Below are positions 48,597 to 59,911 of a stretch of DNA of 64,000 bases, piece by piece. Every line of letters starts with the position of its first letter. Position 1 is the stretch's first letter. Source of the DNA: Zanthoxylum bungeanum (taxonomy: Eukaryota > Streptophyta > Magnoliopsida > Sapindales > Rutaceae); contig SKCR01021130.1 in the NCBI GenBank assembly GCA_019454045.1, positions 1-64,000 of the forward strand, written 5' to 3'. The notes under the pieces were generated by a model. That model ran no database searches and was not told the DNA's origin. It worked only from the letters and a program-made list of their open reading frames with translations. The translations under genes and the position numbers were made by a program.

Positions 48597-50329
48597 ATCC
48601 AGAACCTCATACACCGGTGCCAGTACGAGTTGAAGATGAGGTTCCCAGACATGAGGGTACATGTGATGAAGCTCCCAGAGATGATGATCATGATCAACCA
48701 CCAGTACCAGAAGTTCCACCAACAGTTCCACAGAGAAGGTCTGACAGAGAGAGGCGACCTTCAACCAAATACTCTGCATATGAGTATGTGCTGCTTACTG
48801 ACGGGGGAGAACCCGAGAGCTACTAGGAGGCTGTGGAAACAGAAGACAGAGAAAAGTGGGAGGAAGCCATGCAAGATGAGATGAAATATTTGCATGACAA
48901 TCACACTTTTGAGTTGGTGAAATTGCCAAGAGGCAAAAGGGCTTTGAAGAACAAATGGGTGTACAGAGTGAAGCAACAAGAGCATACTTCACAACCCCGG
49001 TACAAAGCCAGACTAGTTGTCAAGGGATTCAATCAGAGGAAAGACATTGACTTTGATGAAATCTTCTCTCCAGTTGTGAAGATGTCATCCATCAGAGTAG
49101 TACTCAGCTTAGCAGCAAGCCTCGACCTGGAAGTTGAGCAGATGGATGTCAAGACCGCATTTCTTCACGGAGATCTGGAAGAAGAAATTTATATGGAGCA
49201 ACCAGAAGGCTTCAGAGTCAGAGGGAAAGAGGACTATGTGTGCAGACTCAGGAAAAGCCTATATGGTTTGAAACAGGCACCGAGACAGTGGTACGTGAAG
49301 TTTGAGTCAGTTATGGGGGAGCAGGGATACAAGAAGACTACTTCAGACCATTGTGTTTTCGTTCAGAAGTTTTCTGACGATGACTTTATCATCTTACTGT
49401 TATATGTAGATGATATGTTGATAGTTGGCCGGAATCAATCGAGGATTGATAATTTGAAGCAACAACTGACTAAGTCTTTTGAGATGAAAGACTTGGGGCC
49501 AGCTAAACAGATTCTTGGCATCAGGATCGGTCGTGATCGGAAAGCCAGGAGATTATACTTGTCACAGGAGGAGTACATCGAGAAGGTACTTCAGAGATTC
49601 CAGATGGACAAGGCTAAAGTGGTTAGCACTCCTCTTGCTACCCACTTTAGATTGAGTACACAACAGAGTCCCTCTACTGAGTCAGATAAGGAGGAAATGA
49701 AACAGGTTCCATACACCTCAGCAGTGGGAAGTCTTATGTATGCCATGGTGTGCACGAGGCCAGACTTAGCACACGCAGTTGGATTGGTCAGCCGGTTTAT
49801 GGCAAACCCAGGAAAAGAACACTGGAATGCTGTCAAATGGATTATGCGGTATCTTCGAGGAACATCCAAGATGAGTTTATGTTTTGGAAGCAGCAACAAG
49901 CTAGTGTTGATGGGCTACACCGATTCAGATATGGCAGGAGATGTGGATACTCGAAAGTCTACTTCGGGGTATCTGATTACTCTCTCAGGAGGAGCTGTGG
50001 CATGGCAGTCTAGGTTGCAGAGATGTGTTGCACTTTCTACAACAGAGGCAGAATTCATTGCAGTTACAGAAGCTTGCAAGGAATTACTGTGGATGAAGAC
50101 ATTCGTCCAAGAATTGGGTTTCAAGCAGGAGAAGTACATCTTGTACTGTGATAGTCAGAGTGCTATCTATCTCGGTAAAAGTTCCACATTTCATTCGAGG
50201 TCAAAACATATCGATGTGAGGTATCACTGGATACGGGACGTCCTGAGCTCAAGGCTGTTAGAACTCAGGAAAATTCACACCGACGACAACGGTGCCGATA
50301 TGTTCACGAAGGTTTTACGGCCGGAATGA
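48593..50329 (+). pseudogene. Copia reverse transcriptase and RNase H (one in-frame TAG)
   Basis: The frame runs from 48,593 through a linker (PVPEVPPTVPQRRSDRERRP) to TAG at 48,824-48,826 (CAG to TAG likely). It is then open from 48,827 to the TGA at 50,327-50,329. RT motifs: NKWVYRVKQQ, QMDVKTAFLHGDLEEEIYME, SLYGLKQAPRQWY and the catalytic YVDD at 49,403-49,414. RNase H: catalytic residues in YTDSDMAGD, TTEAEFIA, CDSQSAI and DNGADMFTK all kept. This half is intact apart from the TAG. Confidence 0.93.
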
Positions 50330-50506
50330 CAAAACTCTCCACATAGTCAGAGTGGAGAGATTCAGAGAACTATGATTGGCTTGATCCCAACTCAGGGTAC
50401 GTAGGCAGTCATACAGATGCAGCCAGAGGAGGATCCTTTGGAGCATCCGATTTGGATAATTGATGGTCAGCTCAGATTTAGAGAAATCTTCACCGAGGGG
50501 GAGATT

Positions 50507-50841
50507 TGTTGAAGCCAGCACACTGCATGCATGCAGACATCAAAGTGCAAGTTGCAGAAGAAACCAAATCCACCGAAAGCAAAGTTGACAAAGTGGTATG
50601 AAAATGGTAAGCTGGCAAAACGTGTCCAAGGCGTGTGACACTGTTCACGCGTCTTGGGCACTATAAAATGGAGCCTGAAGATCATTTCTAAGTATCCCAG
50701 AAGTGAGTTTAATAGAGAGTAAAGTGGTGTGAGAGTTTTTTGTAAAGCTTGAGTTAGTAAGCTTTGTAATTCTTTTGTTTGTAATATAAAAGAAGAGTTT
50801 TCTCTCCAATCACCTCTATTATTGTGTGTTTAATCACAACA
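50507..50841 (+). repeat. Copia 3' LTR
   Basis: 335 bp, the partner of 45,363-45,697, preceded by the polypurine tract and followed by the TSD ctcac and the rest of host exon 1. Confidence 0.97.
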
Positions 50842-51242
50842 CTCACTTGGTCCAACCCCTACATGTGGCACCTCACCAATCAATTCAAGTACTTTTACTC
50901 TCCCTTTACAGGTTTTTTTTTTCTGTTTATTTTTCAATTTGTGCGATTATTTCTTATTATTTCGTTTTTTTTTTTTTGAAAAATTATTATTTAGGCTTTT
51001 TTTAAAATTATTATTATTTCTCTGATGTGAAAAATGTGCCGCTGTGTTTATTTATGTGTTAATTTGCTGTATTTTAGCGTCACCGCTATCTTGGTTTTTG
51101 GGGATTTCAGCACTATACAGATATTGTTTCAAGTTTTATGCTAGACATTGTAATTCTTAAGTTGGACATTTCAAATTTAGGTTTTTGTTAGTTTTCAAGT
51201 TTTGTGTAAGATGTTCAATTTTTTAAATAGGTTTTTAACTTA

Positions 51243-51356
51243 TGTACCGTTTGGTAGAGAGAATATTGATTGAGAGTATAAGCTAGCGTATAAGTATTGT
51301 AGTGCGAGTATAAGCTAGCTTATAAGCTCATCAAACTCTATACCAAATGCTACTTT
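51243..51356. mobile_element. Tiny MITE-like inverted repeat in intron 1
   Basis: The left end taccgtttggtagagag pairs imperfectly with the right end ctctataccaaatgcta. Inner words agtataagctagc / gcttataagctc also pair. No convincing TSD; superfamily unknown. Confidence 0.45.
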
Positions 51357-52459
51357 AATTTCGATAACCAATGGAAGTTCTTAGCAACTGAAACCTTTGG
51401 TATGTTGCTCCTATATATGGGATCATTGGGATGTACATGTATGTCACTGTTTAAGAGACTATTTTGATGCTTTCTTATTTAAGCAATTTTTTATTCTCTA
51501 ATTTTTAGAATATTATTATGTTTAACCTAAAAAAAAACTTATGAGGTATAATTTATTTGTATATTTTCTGTTAAATTTCATGGCCTCACATTTTGTGTTT
51601 TACAAAAGAAATGATTGTAAGTACAAGTGTTTTTCATTTTGTTTGTCAATTATGGTTCCTTGAAACTTTTAAGAGAAACCTATTGGATGGTACTGAGTTT
51701 TCCAAATTGGCTAGTAAATGGGGATTCTTGGGTAAATAATAAGTAGAATGAATGCTCCTGCTCTGCTCCACCCAGTAGGCCGTTAAAGGCGCCGTCTTGG
51801 GCGGGCGTTTGGGCGGGTTAAATTACCACCCACATACCGCCTTTGACATCATAGGGCTAGCCTTTCGGTCTTAGCTATTGAAAAGTAGTATCAAAGCTAG
51901 TTATCATCAGATTCAATTTACCTATTTGTATAAATAGTCTTTAAGTGCAATTATCATGCATTGGTGATTTAAGGGTGAAATTATGCAAGAAATTTCCCTT
52001 CAACACCACTTCCCAAAAATCTATTTTTTCTTCTCATATTATAAATGAAAAGTATACCCAAGACCTAGACAATTTGTTCCATGAAGCTTTAGCGTTTGGC
52101 ATGATTCATCAAATAGAAACATCAGCCGCAAACATTAGATATCCATAATGTCAATGCGCTTAGCTGATAACTTGCAAACTAGAGACTCCAAAACTCCTTT
52201 TGGAACTCTCACCGTGGGATATCTTCTCTTTTTATCCTGAGTGGTGAATTATCTGTTGATCACTCAAAACCTTCACATTATTCTTGTATTGTCCAATTGC
52301 TACCCTATGCATAATCCCATATCAAACAACGGAGATATATTGTCAAAGCATAAGCAATCCACATACAAGATACCATAGATATCTCAAGTCTAAGGATTAT
52401 TCATGCTAGTTTAATTTACTTGTTCTCCAACTAGTGTTCTAAAAAATAGCCTAGGTCTA
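51357..52459. other. Complex I gene intron 1, unassigned part
   Basis: No protein recognised. 51,600-51,725 is an old duplicate (roughly three quarters identical by eye) of 55,198-55,326 in the same intron: both contain tttttcattttgttt, gagaaac and gctgagttt-like blocks. Confidence 0.5.
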
Positions 52460-53164
52460 GGTGGCGCCATTGTTTAAAAATGCAGTCAGAGGCGACGCCT
52501 CGAGGCGCCGCGTTACCGCCTGGCGGCGTGAGGCGACCGCCTCACTCGTTGCGTCGGTTTGTTTTGGAGGTATTTTAAAACCCTCCAAAATGCCGTCATT
52601 TAGGGTTGAATATAAAAAAAAAAAAATCTCTCAGCCTCTCGCATCTCTCTCGGCATCTAAGCCTCTCTGCCTCTCTCGCCTCTTTTGCCTCTCTGCCTCT
52701 CGCATCTCTATCTTTGCTTCTCTGCCTCTCTCGCACGAAGGTAACGACTTTGCTCTCTATCTTTGCTCTCTCTTTGCTTTATCTTTGATACTTGATTAGG
52801 CCAATTTTGTGTATTATAATTAGGTCTCTGTGAATTAAAATTAGGTCAATTTTAAAATTGATAATTAGGTCTCTGTCAATTTTGAAATTATAATTAGGTC
52901 TCTGTCAATTTTGAAATTAGGTCAATTTTGAGTCTCTTTGTATTAAAATTAGGTCAATTTATGGGTATTATAATTAGGTCTCTGTGTATTAAAATTAGGT
53001 CATCAATTTTGTTGATGCATTTATTATGCTGATTTTATGATTTTAATTTTTGTTTTGATGTTCAGATTAAGGCGCCCGCCTCGCCTCCTCGAGGAGGTCT
53101 GTCTCGCGCCTCAACGGCTGACCGCCTCGACGCGTTATCAGTATTTTTAAACATTGGGTGGCGC
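52460..53164. mobile_element. Non-autonomous hAT-type element (689 bp) with 8-bp TSD
   Basis: The TSD ggtggcgc stands at 52,460-52,467 and 53,157-53,164. TIRs: left cattgtttaaaaatgc, right (reverse complement) caatgtttaaaaatac, 14 of 16. Subterminal DNA on both sides is full of gaggcg/cgcctc words. The interior has a CT-rich stretch (52,617-52,760) that looks like a transposase-gene leader, then five to six variants of aattaggtctctgt (52,815-53,000). No coding sequence, so a deletion derivative of an autonomous hAT. Confidence 0.9.
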
Positions 53165-53394
53165 TTGGTCGTTCCGTTAATACATACATTGATTTTCTAA
53201 TCGAAGCCATACGAAAAAATGGAGATCTAGGGCAAACGGTGGCTTGGATTGGCGTGTGAACAATTGGGGATGGGTTGGTCGATAGTTTTTGATCACGAAG
53301 GAGTGGCGCATGTTTCGAGTGGTGGCCGGCGGCAACAATGCATGAACTACACCCACCGACGGCGGTGGTTGGAGCTGCTATCGACAATGGCCTG

Positions 53395-53580
53395 AACTGT
53401 CAACTCTAACCCTAAACCTAATTGACCACGAATTTCCAAACCCTAATCGTAATTGACCTCAATTTACCACTCTAACCCTAATTAATATCAAATTGCCATA
53501 CCCTAATCCTAATTGACCTCAATTTGCCAAACCATAACCCTAACCTAATTGAACCCAAATTTCCAAAGTCCAAACGCTAA
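53395..53580. repeat. Degenerate ccctaatc..aattgacc repeats
   Basis: About five variants of accctaatcctaattgacc followed by tcaatttgcca. It contains ccctaa words but at about 40-nt spacing and irregular, so not telomeric DNA. Confidence 0.7.
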
Positions 53581-53634
53581 TCAAAATTTTTTGAATAAAA
53601 AAAAAAACTACCTAGCGATGCTTAGCCCGTATGA

Positions 53635-54265
53635 CTATCAAATAAGATGTCTTAAGTAAATATAACAAATGTTGATAGGTTAATGGTGCCAATCTTATTA
53701 ATCAATGCAATTATATGATTTTACATTTGGATCTAGGTCATATAACTAACGACATACACACATTGGATGATAAAGTGGTTAAATAAGTAATTTTACATGT
53801 TTTTGGATATTTACCATCCAATGGATGAATGACACATACATTACCTAGGATGGAATCTCTTGCAATATTATTTGGGAAGTGTAGTATTATTAAATGTTTA
53901 TTACCGATTAGAGAGTACCATACAAATTTATCAGTTGAATTGATTTCTTTCAAGGTCCTTCTAAAGCCTATCAAATAAGATGTATCAAGTAAATATAACA
54001 AATGTTGATAGGTTAATGGTGCCAATCTTATTAATCAATGCAATTATATGATTTTACATTTGGATCTAGGTCATGTAACTAACGACATACATACATTGGA
54101 TGATGAAGTTGTTAAATAAGTAATTCTACTTGTTTTGGATATTTTCCATCCAATGGATGAACGACACCATACATTACTTAGGATGGAATCTCTTGCAATA
54201 TTATTTGGGAGGTGTATTATTATATGTTTATTACTAATTAGACAGTACCGTACAAATTTATCGTT
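53635..54265. repeat. 333-bp tandem duplication in intron 1
   Basis: ctatcaaataagatgt starts at 53,635 and again at 53,968. Both copies continue through caaatgttgataggttaatg, ggatctaggtcat and atccaatggatga, with about 90 percent or better identity by eye. The second copy lacks the last 35-40 bp. Confidence 0.92.
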
Positions 54266-54347
54266 AATGCATATTATTAGGAATTACATAGAAAAATTCC
54301 ATAGGGATTTTATGATCTTTAATGAGTCCCGTGTTAGATTTTATACT

Positions 54348-55112
54348 TTACACCTTGTTTGGATGAAGTGCATCATGATTTAGTAATGTATGGTATGATA
54401 TGGTATTGTACTGTAATTACCATTACCATATTTGGGAAAATGGTATAGTATAGTATGATTAAATAATCTGTTTTTGTTTGGTTTGATGGCATTGTATGGT
54501 TCCAAAAATGATAAAATGACTAAAATGCCCTCAAACACATAAAGTCATATAAAATCATATTAAATCCATTTTTTTGGTCCATAAATTAGATTTAATTAAA
54601 TGCATAAAAAATTCTTATTAAAATTCTATATCACTTCAAAAGTTACATAAACTGGTATCACTTCAACTTCTTATTAAAACCCATGTCATAAACCAAAAAT
54701 TAAAAAAAAAAATACAAATAGTATAAACGATTATTGTAAGCACAAGCAGAAAATTTTATATAAATATGAAAAAAATATTATCAAGGTAAAATAGTAATCA
54801 AAGCTTACTCAGTGAAGGAGTCAACCCTAATCAAGATGTGAGTTTAACTATTTTATTTATTAATATAATATATTTTATAAGGTAGAATTGACATTTTAAA
54901 ATTTTATTAAAGATATTTTAAGAATACAAAATTATAAAACCATGGCAAATCACCAAATCCATGTTTTAAAAAACTTTACAAAATTCATGGTTTTCAAACT
55001 ATGAGATTACAATGAGAAATCATACCATGAACATGAAAGTCAAAACAAACAATAATTTGAATTATATTATACTATATGAAACCATGACAACAATGAAACA
55101 AACAAGGTGTTA
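54348..55112. mobile_element. Tourist-like (PIF/Harbinger) MITE, 759 bp, TSD TTA
   Basis: The TSD tta stands at 54,348-54,350 and 55,110-55,112. TIRs: caccttgtttgg at the left end, and caaacaaggtg at the right end, whose reverse complement is caccttgtttg. A TTA target with this TIR is the Tourist/PIF pattern. The left inner region is rich in tatggta words, the right in accatg words. No ORF. Confidence 0.88.
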
Positions 55113-55997
55113 GGGAAATCCTATTTACTTGCAGTTCTGGTTAAACCCTTATGAATGATGATGAGGATAAATCATAAGGATGCGTTCGTGGCACCATGTT
55201 TAGTGTTTTATAAAAAGAGGTTGCAAGTAAAAACACTTTTCATTTTGTTTGGCAAATCTGGTTCCTTAAAACTTCTCAGAGAAACGTATCCAATGGTGCT
55301 GAGTTTTTCACGTTGGCTGGTTAATGGGATCCATGAATTAATAAATAGAATAAGTCACTTAACCAATAGACAAGTCTTTTGGTTTAGAAATTTGAGTCCT
55401 AGTTGTTAAGTCTCGGCAGCTGGTTCGGTGACTATCTTTAAGACTAGATGATTTATCCAATTTGTTTCCTGGAGTGCATTGGCAAATTGTCTTTTGCTTA
55501 AAAGGAAGGCACTTATCTTATCAGACATTGTTTGTGGTAATGAGTAATGACTGGTCATTGAGTTATATACAACAATACTCATTTGGTCTGCAAGCGGCCT
55601 AGCTTTAGATTTCTGTAAACTCTGATGTGCGTCTTGTGGGTGGATTATATTGCTCTCTCCATTTCAGAATATAAATTTTGCAGCTCTACTTTCTTCTTCT
55701 TTGGATTCTGTTTGTGCATCTGGTGGTAGTATCTTGCAGTTTTACCTTTGTCAGATTCTAGTTTCTCACATTCTTGCATGTGTGTTGTCAATTTCTCTTC
55801 TTGCCATGGGAACATGGACAAATTTGGTCTTTTGTCTCACATTTTGAAATATTTAAATTTGCAGTTGGCATGACAAAGCAATGTTATTTGAACAGTACCA
55901 CTGGAAGAAAGCAAAGGAGAAGAAGCAGCCATACAAATTTAAGGTCTGTTGTTGGACTTCTCTTAGCTAAAATATAATAAAATTTAATATTTGAAGT

Positions 55998-56162
55998 ACC
56001 TATAGCATATTGTGACCTGAAGGTTACAAGTTCGAGTCGCGTAAACAGTCCCTTTGTAGAAAAAGAGGGATAAGGATAAGGCCGTGTATATATCGAATCC
56101 TCCCCATAACCCACAGTGTGGGGAGTCTTGTGCGTTAAACCATCCTTACCTAAAGCATATTG
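55998..56162 (+). mobile_element. Au-type SINE in intron 2 with 15-bp TSD
   Basis: The TSD acctatagcatattg (55,998-56,012) against acctaaagcatattg (56,148-56,162) differs by one base. The 135-bp body starts tgacctgaaggtt, has a tRNA-type B box gttcgagtc (56,030-56,038), and follows the Au SINE order I remember: aaacagtc, agggataagg, a cccc..cccaca region and a ttgtgcgttaaacc end. It has no poly(A) tail, ending in a T-containing tail as Au elements do. Same strand as the host gene. Confidence 0.82.
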
Positions 56163-56283
56163 TTTCTATCCGTAGTGGAAATTCTACGCTCTCATTCTCT
56201 CTTTTCTTTTCCAGTGGAACGAGTACATGGACAGGGACCTCCGAGACTCGTATTATTTCAACTGGCCTGTTTACTTCCCTTGA

Positions 56284-58200
56284 GACTGTTCAGTTATATA
56301 AGTGTGTGTTTTGAATAATGAAACTCGTCTGCTCTCCCTCCTGTCCCCAGTTTCCTGTTAGCATGTATCCAATTATTCTACTGGATTCAAAGTCCATTAA
56401 TCAGTTTGAGAGACTTTGTTTATTATTTGTTACAGTGAACACTATCTATTTGATGCCAATTTAGCTATAATTAATCTAGGCTGTCAAAAATGTACTACTT
56501 ATTAGGAGTACGTTGTCTCTATTGTAAAAGGCACAACATTCTCTGGAAGATAACGGTCTTGTTTGGTACTATGATAGTAATCTTAAAATATAATTTTTAA
56601 GTATTTTATTAATATTTAAAAAAAAATATAATTGTGATTTTAAAATTTTTCTGGGTTTTATAAAATTAAAATTTATGATTTTTATTCACCATCAAAATTT
56701 CACGAATGCATATTGTAATTAATTTTTTAACATAATATAAATTATATATCATCTTTTATAAAATTTTGTTTGTTTTTATATTTTTTTAATCATAACACCA
56801 AACATAGCAAACATAAACTAAACTTTGAGATTGATTGACAGTTTGACACTGAAATGTGGTATATACTAGCCATTTGAACTCATGATGGTATCTGGAAATC
56901 AGTAGCTAATTACTCCAAGTGTGATTTGTGATTAATAAAAAACAATTGAGGATTAATTAAAAATTAATCGTAAAGAATAAAAATGATATTTTACGTAGGT
57001 GAGAATAAAAAATTTAAAACTAATCTTTGAAAATCCTCCAAAAAATAATTAAAATAATTTATTTATATTGAAAACAGACTAAACAATCTAAGATTTTTCA
57101 GTTCAGTAGATATGAATGAGGATAATTTTGATACAAATAGAAAATATTATCCTTATTTAAGAAAATGTAATAAATTAATGATATTAGTTTTATTATTTTA
57201 TCTTCCAACAAAATCATTATATTTTTCATACAAAATTATCAATCAAAATTCCAAAAAAAAAATTGAAAAATTGAAAAATAGATTAAAAATGAAATCAGAT
57301 AATTTTTGAGAAATCAAAAATTGGTTGATTAATCGGTCAAAATCACCCAAAGATCAGTGTCGGTTTAAATCAATCAAAAATCAGTGTTGAGTTAAAGTGG
57401 TTAAAATTTATCAGATCGAATCACTTAATATCACATGATGGTACTAGTCATTGCTTATTCTTTTATATACACGACCAAGTTGGATTTTTTGCCCCTACCT
57501 CTCTCAAGATTTTGCACACACTACAAATTACTAAATTTGACTTAGTCTTCCCAAAATTTGAGAAAATGCATAATATGAAAGTTATAGATCTATGTTTAGG
57601 TTTTCCAACGATATTAAAATGACTGAAAACGAAAATCTGTAATTCATGTTATGGTCAAAATATCAAAAACTGTCATAAAGCGCTAATAATACATAATTAT
57701 GATTATGTACTAAAATGCTGTTTCACACATGTAAAAGTAACCATCATGAATGTGTTATCTGTTACATAAGGTGTTATTATGGATGGATACGTGACTTTAT
57801 AATTGTTTTTGTAATAATAGATCTTTATAACTTAGGGGGAATTATTTATTAATCCAAAACCCAGGGTCACGTGAGTAAAAAGATAAGCAGGAAAGAAAAT
57901 TATATTTAGCCTACATAGTGTAAAAAGAGAAAAATTGAGAGTGGTTGTTGTTGGGGAAGAATTTGACCAAATTCCTAAGGAAATTCATCTCAGACGTGAC
58001 TAAAAAATTGTTTGTTTGTTTGTTTTTCCTAAGTTTTAATTTTAAAATTAAATATTTTTTTAAAAATATATAGTGTTTCATGGAAAATTAAAAATTACAT
58101 TTTATTGATTTATAAATTATAAGTTTTTAAGAAAGTATCATTATCAATATATATATATATATATATATATTTAAAAAAAAGGATTAAGCTCAATGGAATG
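56284..58200. other. AT-rich intergenic DNA with one MITE-like inverted repeat
   Basis: 3' region of the complex I gene, then AT-rich DNA. At 56,559-56,806 the left end tgtttggtactatgat and the right end atcataacaccaaaca pair imperfectly (13 of 16), an old MITE without clear TSD. A (TA)n run lies at 58,146-58,170. No gene found. Confidence 0.55.
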
Positions 58201-58993
58201 TGTTGATGGTGTTTTCAGGCACTATGATATTTAAAACAACACGACAATGGTAGAAGAGTAATTCTCTTCTTGGGTGAGATCATTAATACCGACCCGACCC
58301 ATAAAAAGCCAGCAGTAAGGGCCCGATCGCTTTACAATAAAAGGCCGACCACCTTATAAATTACAAAGACCGACCACAACAGGAAAAGATCGAGCACTTT
58401 ATGATCGGTAACCGAGCACTTGAGTTCAAGATGACCGGGCACTTATCAGGTCGACAGTAGCACTCCCAGTACAAAAGACTATCATGACCGACCACATGAA
58501 GACCGGGAGTATGGCAGGATATGCTCCAGAAGATAAAGTTATCATACTTTCATGGGAAAACTGAGGAGTCAGAGCCCTAGTAGGATAAAAGAAAGTAAAA
58601 GTAAGATTTAGTTAGGAAACCTTGCAGGAGAAGGAAATTGTATCAACTAGGAATCTTTATACTAGAAGGAGTCTGATTTCTTCACTATTATAAATAGAAG
58701 GGTAAAGTATGTGCAAAAGACATCAGAATCATCAAGCTCTGACTTGTAAAGACAGAATAGATCTGAGAATCGTGTTTGAGTAATAAAAATATCATCATGT
58801 TCGTGTCCGTGGATGTAGGTCGGATCCGAATCCACCGAACCACGTTAAATCTTTTTATTGATTGGCGCATTATCTATCTTCTGCTAAGTTTGCTTTTGGT
58901 TTCCCCCATAACCAAACAAATTCACTATTGAAGGAGGATTACCTCGGGAGTGATATTCCCATATTGCCCTGAGACCAAAATCCACCGTCAACA
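58201..58993 (+). repeat. 5' LTR of the gene-carrying element
   Basis: 793 bp, tgttgatggtgttttc...ccgtcaaca. TATA box tataaatag at 58,689-58,697. Contains several gaccgacca/accgagcac words. Confidence 0.93.
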
Positions 58994-59334
58994 GTTGGCG
59001 CCGTCTGTGGGGACCTTTCAACAAAAAGAAATTCACGAAAAAGACAATGGCATAAGGCGGAAATCATCAATCTTCAAGGAGTCCCACAACAGACTGGTTG
59101 GTAGATATCGTCGTTTGTTGTCTTTAGCTTGGAGGTACGATCTCCCTACAAAATTACGATTATATTCTTCTCAAATTCAATTCCTGGAAGCATAACTAAA
59201 TTACCCCGAAATGCTGTCAAAGCGAATTAGTGGTCCGTATAGAACAAGTAATATTAATTCTTAATCGGATTACAAAATTTTGTATGCAATTTGGATTGAT
59301 TAGTTTAGGGGTAGATTTTTAATTTGAATACGTA

Positions 59335-59704
59335 ATGGCGAGTGGTGGTGATGAGGACGGCGATGCCGTGCTGAGTGACGTGGAAGGCGAGATCGATGTG
59401 CAAACTTCGTCTGATGAAGATTTTACCGTCGAGAGATTTCGCGAGGTTCTGGCGGAGTTAAATCGCGAGAGGCAAGCTCGGGCAGCGGCGGAGAATTCGG
59501 CGACTGAGTTGAGCGAGAAATTCAACCGATTGAAAGCTCTCACACACGAGTCAATCAAGCGGCGAGACGAGAGCATAAGGCAGAGAGACGAAGCACTGGG
59601 CGAAAAAGAAGAGATTTTGAGGTCAAACGAGAAAGCTGTCGACAGAAATAGCAGAAGCTAACAAAGCAAAAGAAGAAATAAGGCGCTGCACTGTAGAGTT
59701 TTGA
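59335..59704 (+). pseudogene. Captured 5' part of a coiled-coil protein gene
   Basis: Opens MASGGDEDGDAVLSDVEGEI, then an acidic region and a heptad-rich helix: FREVLAELNRERQARAAAEN, FNRLKALTHESIKRRDE, RQRDEALGEKEEI. This matches the N-terminus of a conserved plant coiled-coil protein family (I recall Arabidopsis At1g24560 as similar; not certain). A frame change at about 59,640 moves EIAEANKAKEEI into another frame, followed by a stop at 59,702. Only about 120 residues of a much longer protein are present. The 330 bp before the ATG look like its own untranslated leader rather than retroelement gag. Not expected to be functional, though the first 108 residues are open. Confidence 0.65.
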
Positions 59705-59845
59705 AATTGGTTAGTTTCTGAATCTTTTATAATGTCGGGAAATCTTGGTAGTGGTGCTAATATAGATGCAGACGGTAGTTGGTGGGGCCAGAACCAGTGC
59801 CATTTGCTTGATCTGGAAGCTCTTTCTTTTCAAAAGGGTAATCTT

Positions 59846-59911
59846 CCTACGGGGTCTACAAGATTTACACACAAGGGGCCTACTGGGTCTACAAAATTTA
59901 CACACGAGAGG
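59846..59911 (+). repeat. 33-bp tandem duplication in the captured BRR2 piece
   Basis: cctacggggtctacaagatt at 59,846 and cctactgggtctacaaaatt at 59,879; period 33, in frame (TGSTRFTHKGP / TGSTKFTHE). Confidence 0.85.

Larger units (their letters stand above)
45358..50846 (+). mobile_element. Full-length Ty1/copia (Tnt1/Tork-like) retrotransposon in exon 1
   Basis: The TSD ctcac stands at 45,358-45,362 and 50,842-50,846. The LTRs (45,363-45,697 and 50,507-50,841) are both 335 bp and differ at only three positions, all transitions, so the insertion is recent. Primer site at 45,700-45,711; polypurine tract ccgagggggaga at 50,493-50,504. Gag, protease, integrase, RT and RNase H are all present, but two in-frame stops and two frame changes break the polyprotein. 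The RNase H block (VALSTTEAEFIAVTEACKEL, KHIDVRYHWIRD) is close to tobacco Tnt1. Confidence 0.97.
45253..56283 (+). pseudogene. Mitochondrial complex I small membrane-arm subunit gene, disrupted by a copia
   Basis: Exon 1 is 45,253-45,362 plus 50,847-50,888; exon 2 is 55,865-55,943; exon 3 is 56,215-56,283. Without the insertion and one TSD copy this is 300 nt, 99 codons plus stop, with intact GT..AG splices. The protein begins MEKYFGNAYRGDPGVPH, continues FSALTWSNPYMWHLTNQF, then WHDKAMLFEQYHWKKA, and ends DSYYFNWPVYFP. I recognise this as the plant NADH:ubiquinone oxidoreductase subunit of the Arabidopsis At1g67350 type (identifier from memory), with one membrane helix in the middle. Two lesions: a 5.5-kb copia sits inside exon 1, and codon 27 (45,331-45,333) is TAG where relatives have Trp. 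Intron 1 (4,976 bp) carries a hAT MITE, a Tourist-like MITE and a 333-bp duplication; intron 2 carries a SINE. This copy cannot make the subunit. Confidence 0.85.

Noticed and set aside
53395..53580. Interstitial telomere-like DNA
   Set aside because: ccctaa words occur but at about 40-nt spacing with other sequence between; not (ccctaaa)n.
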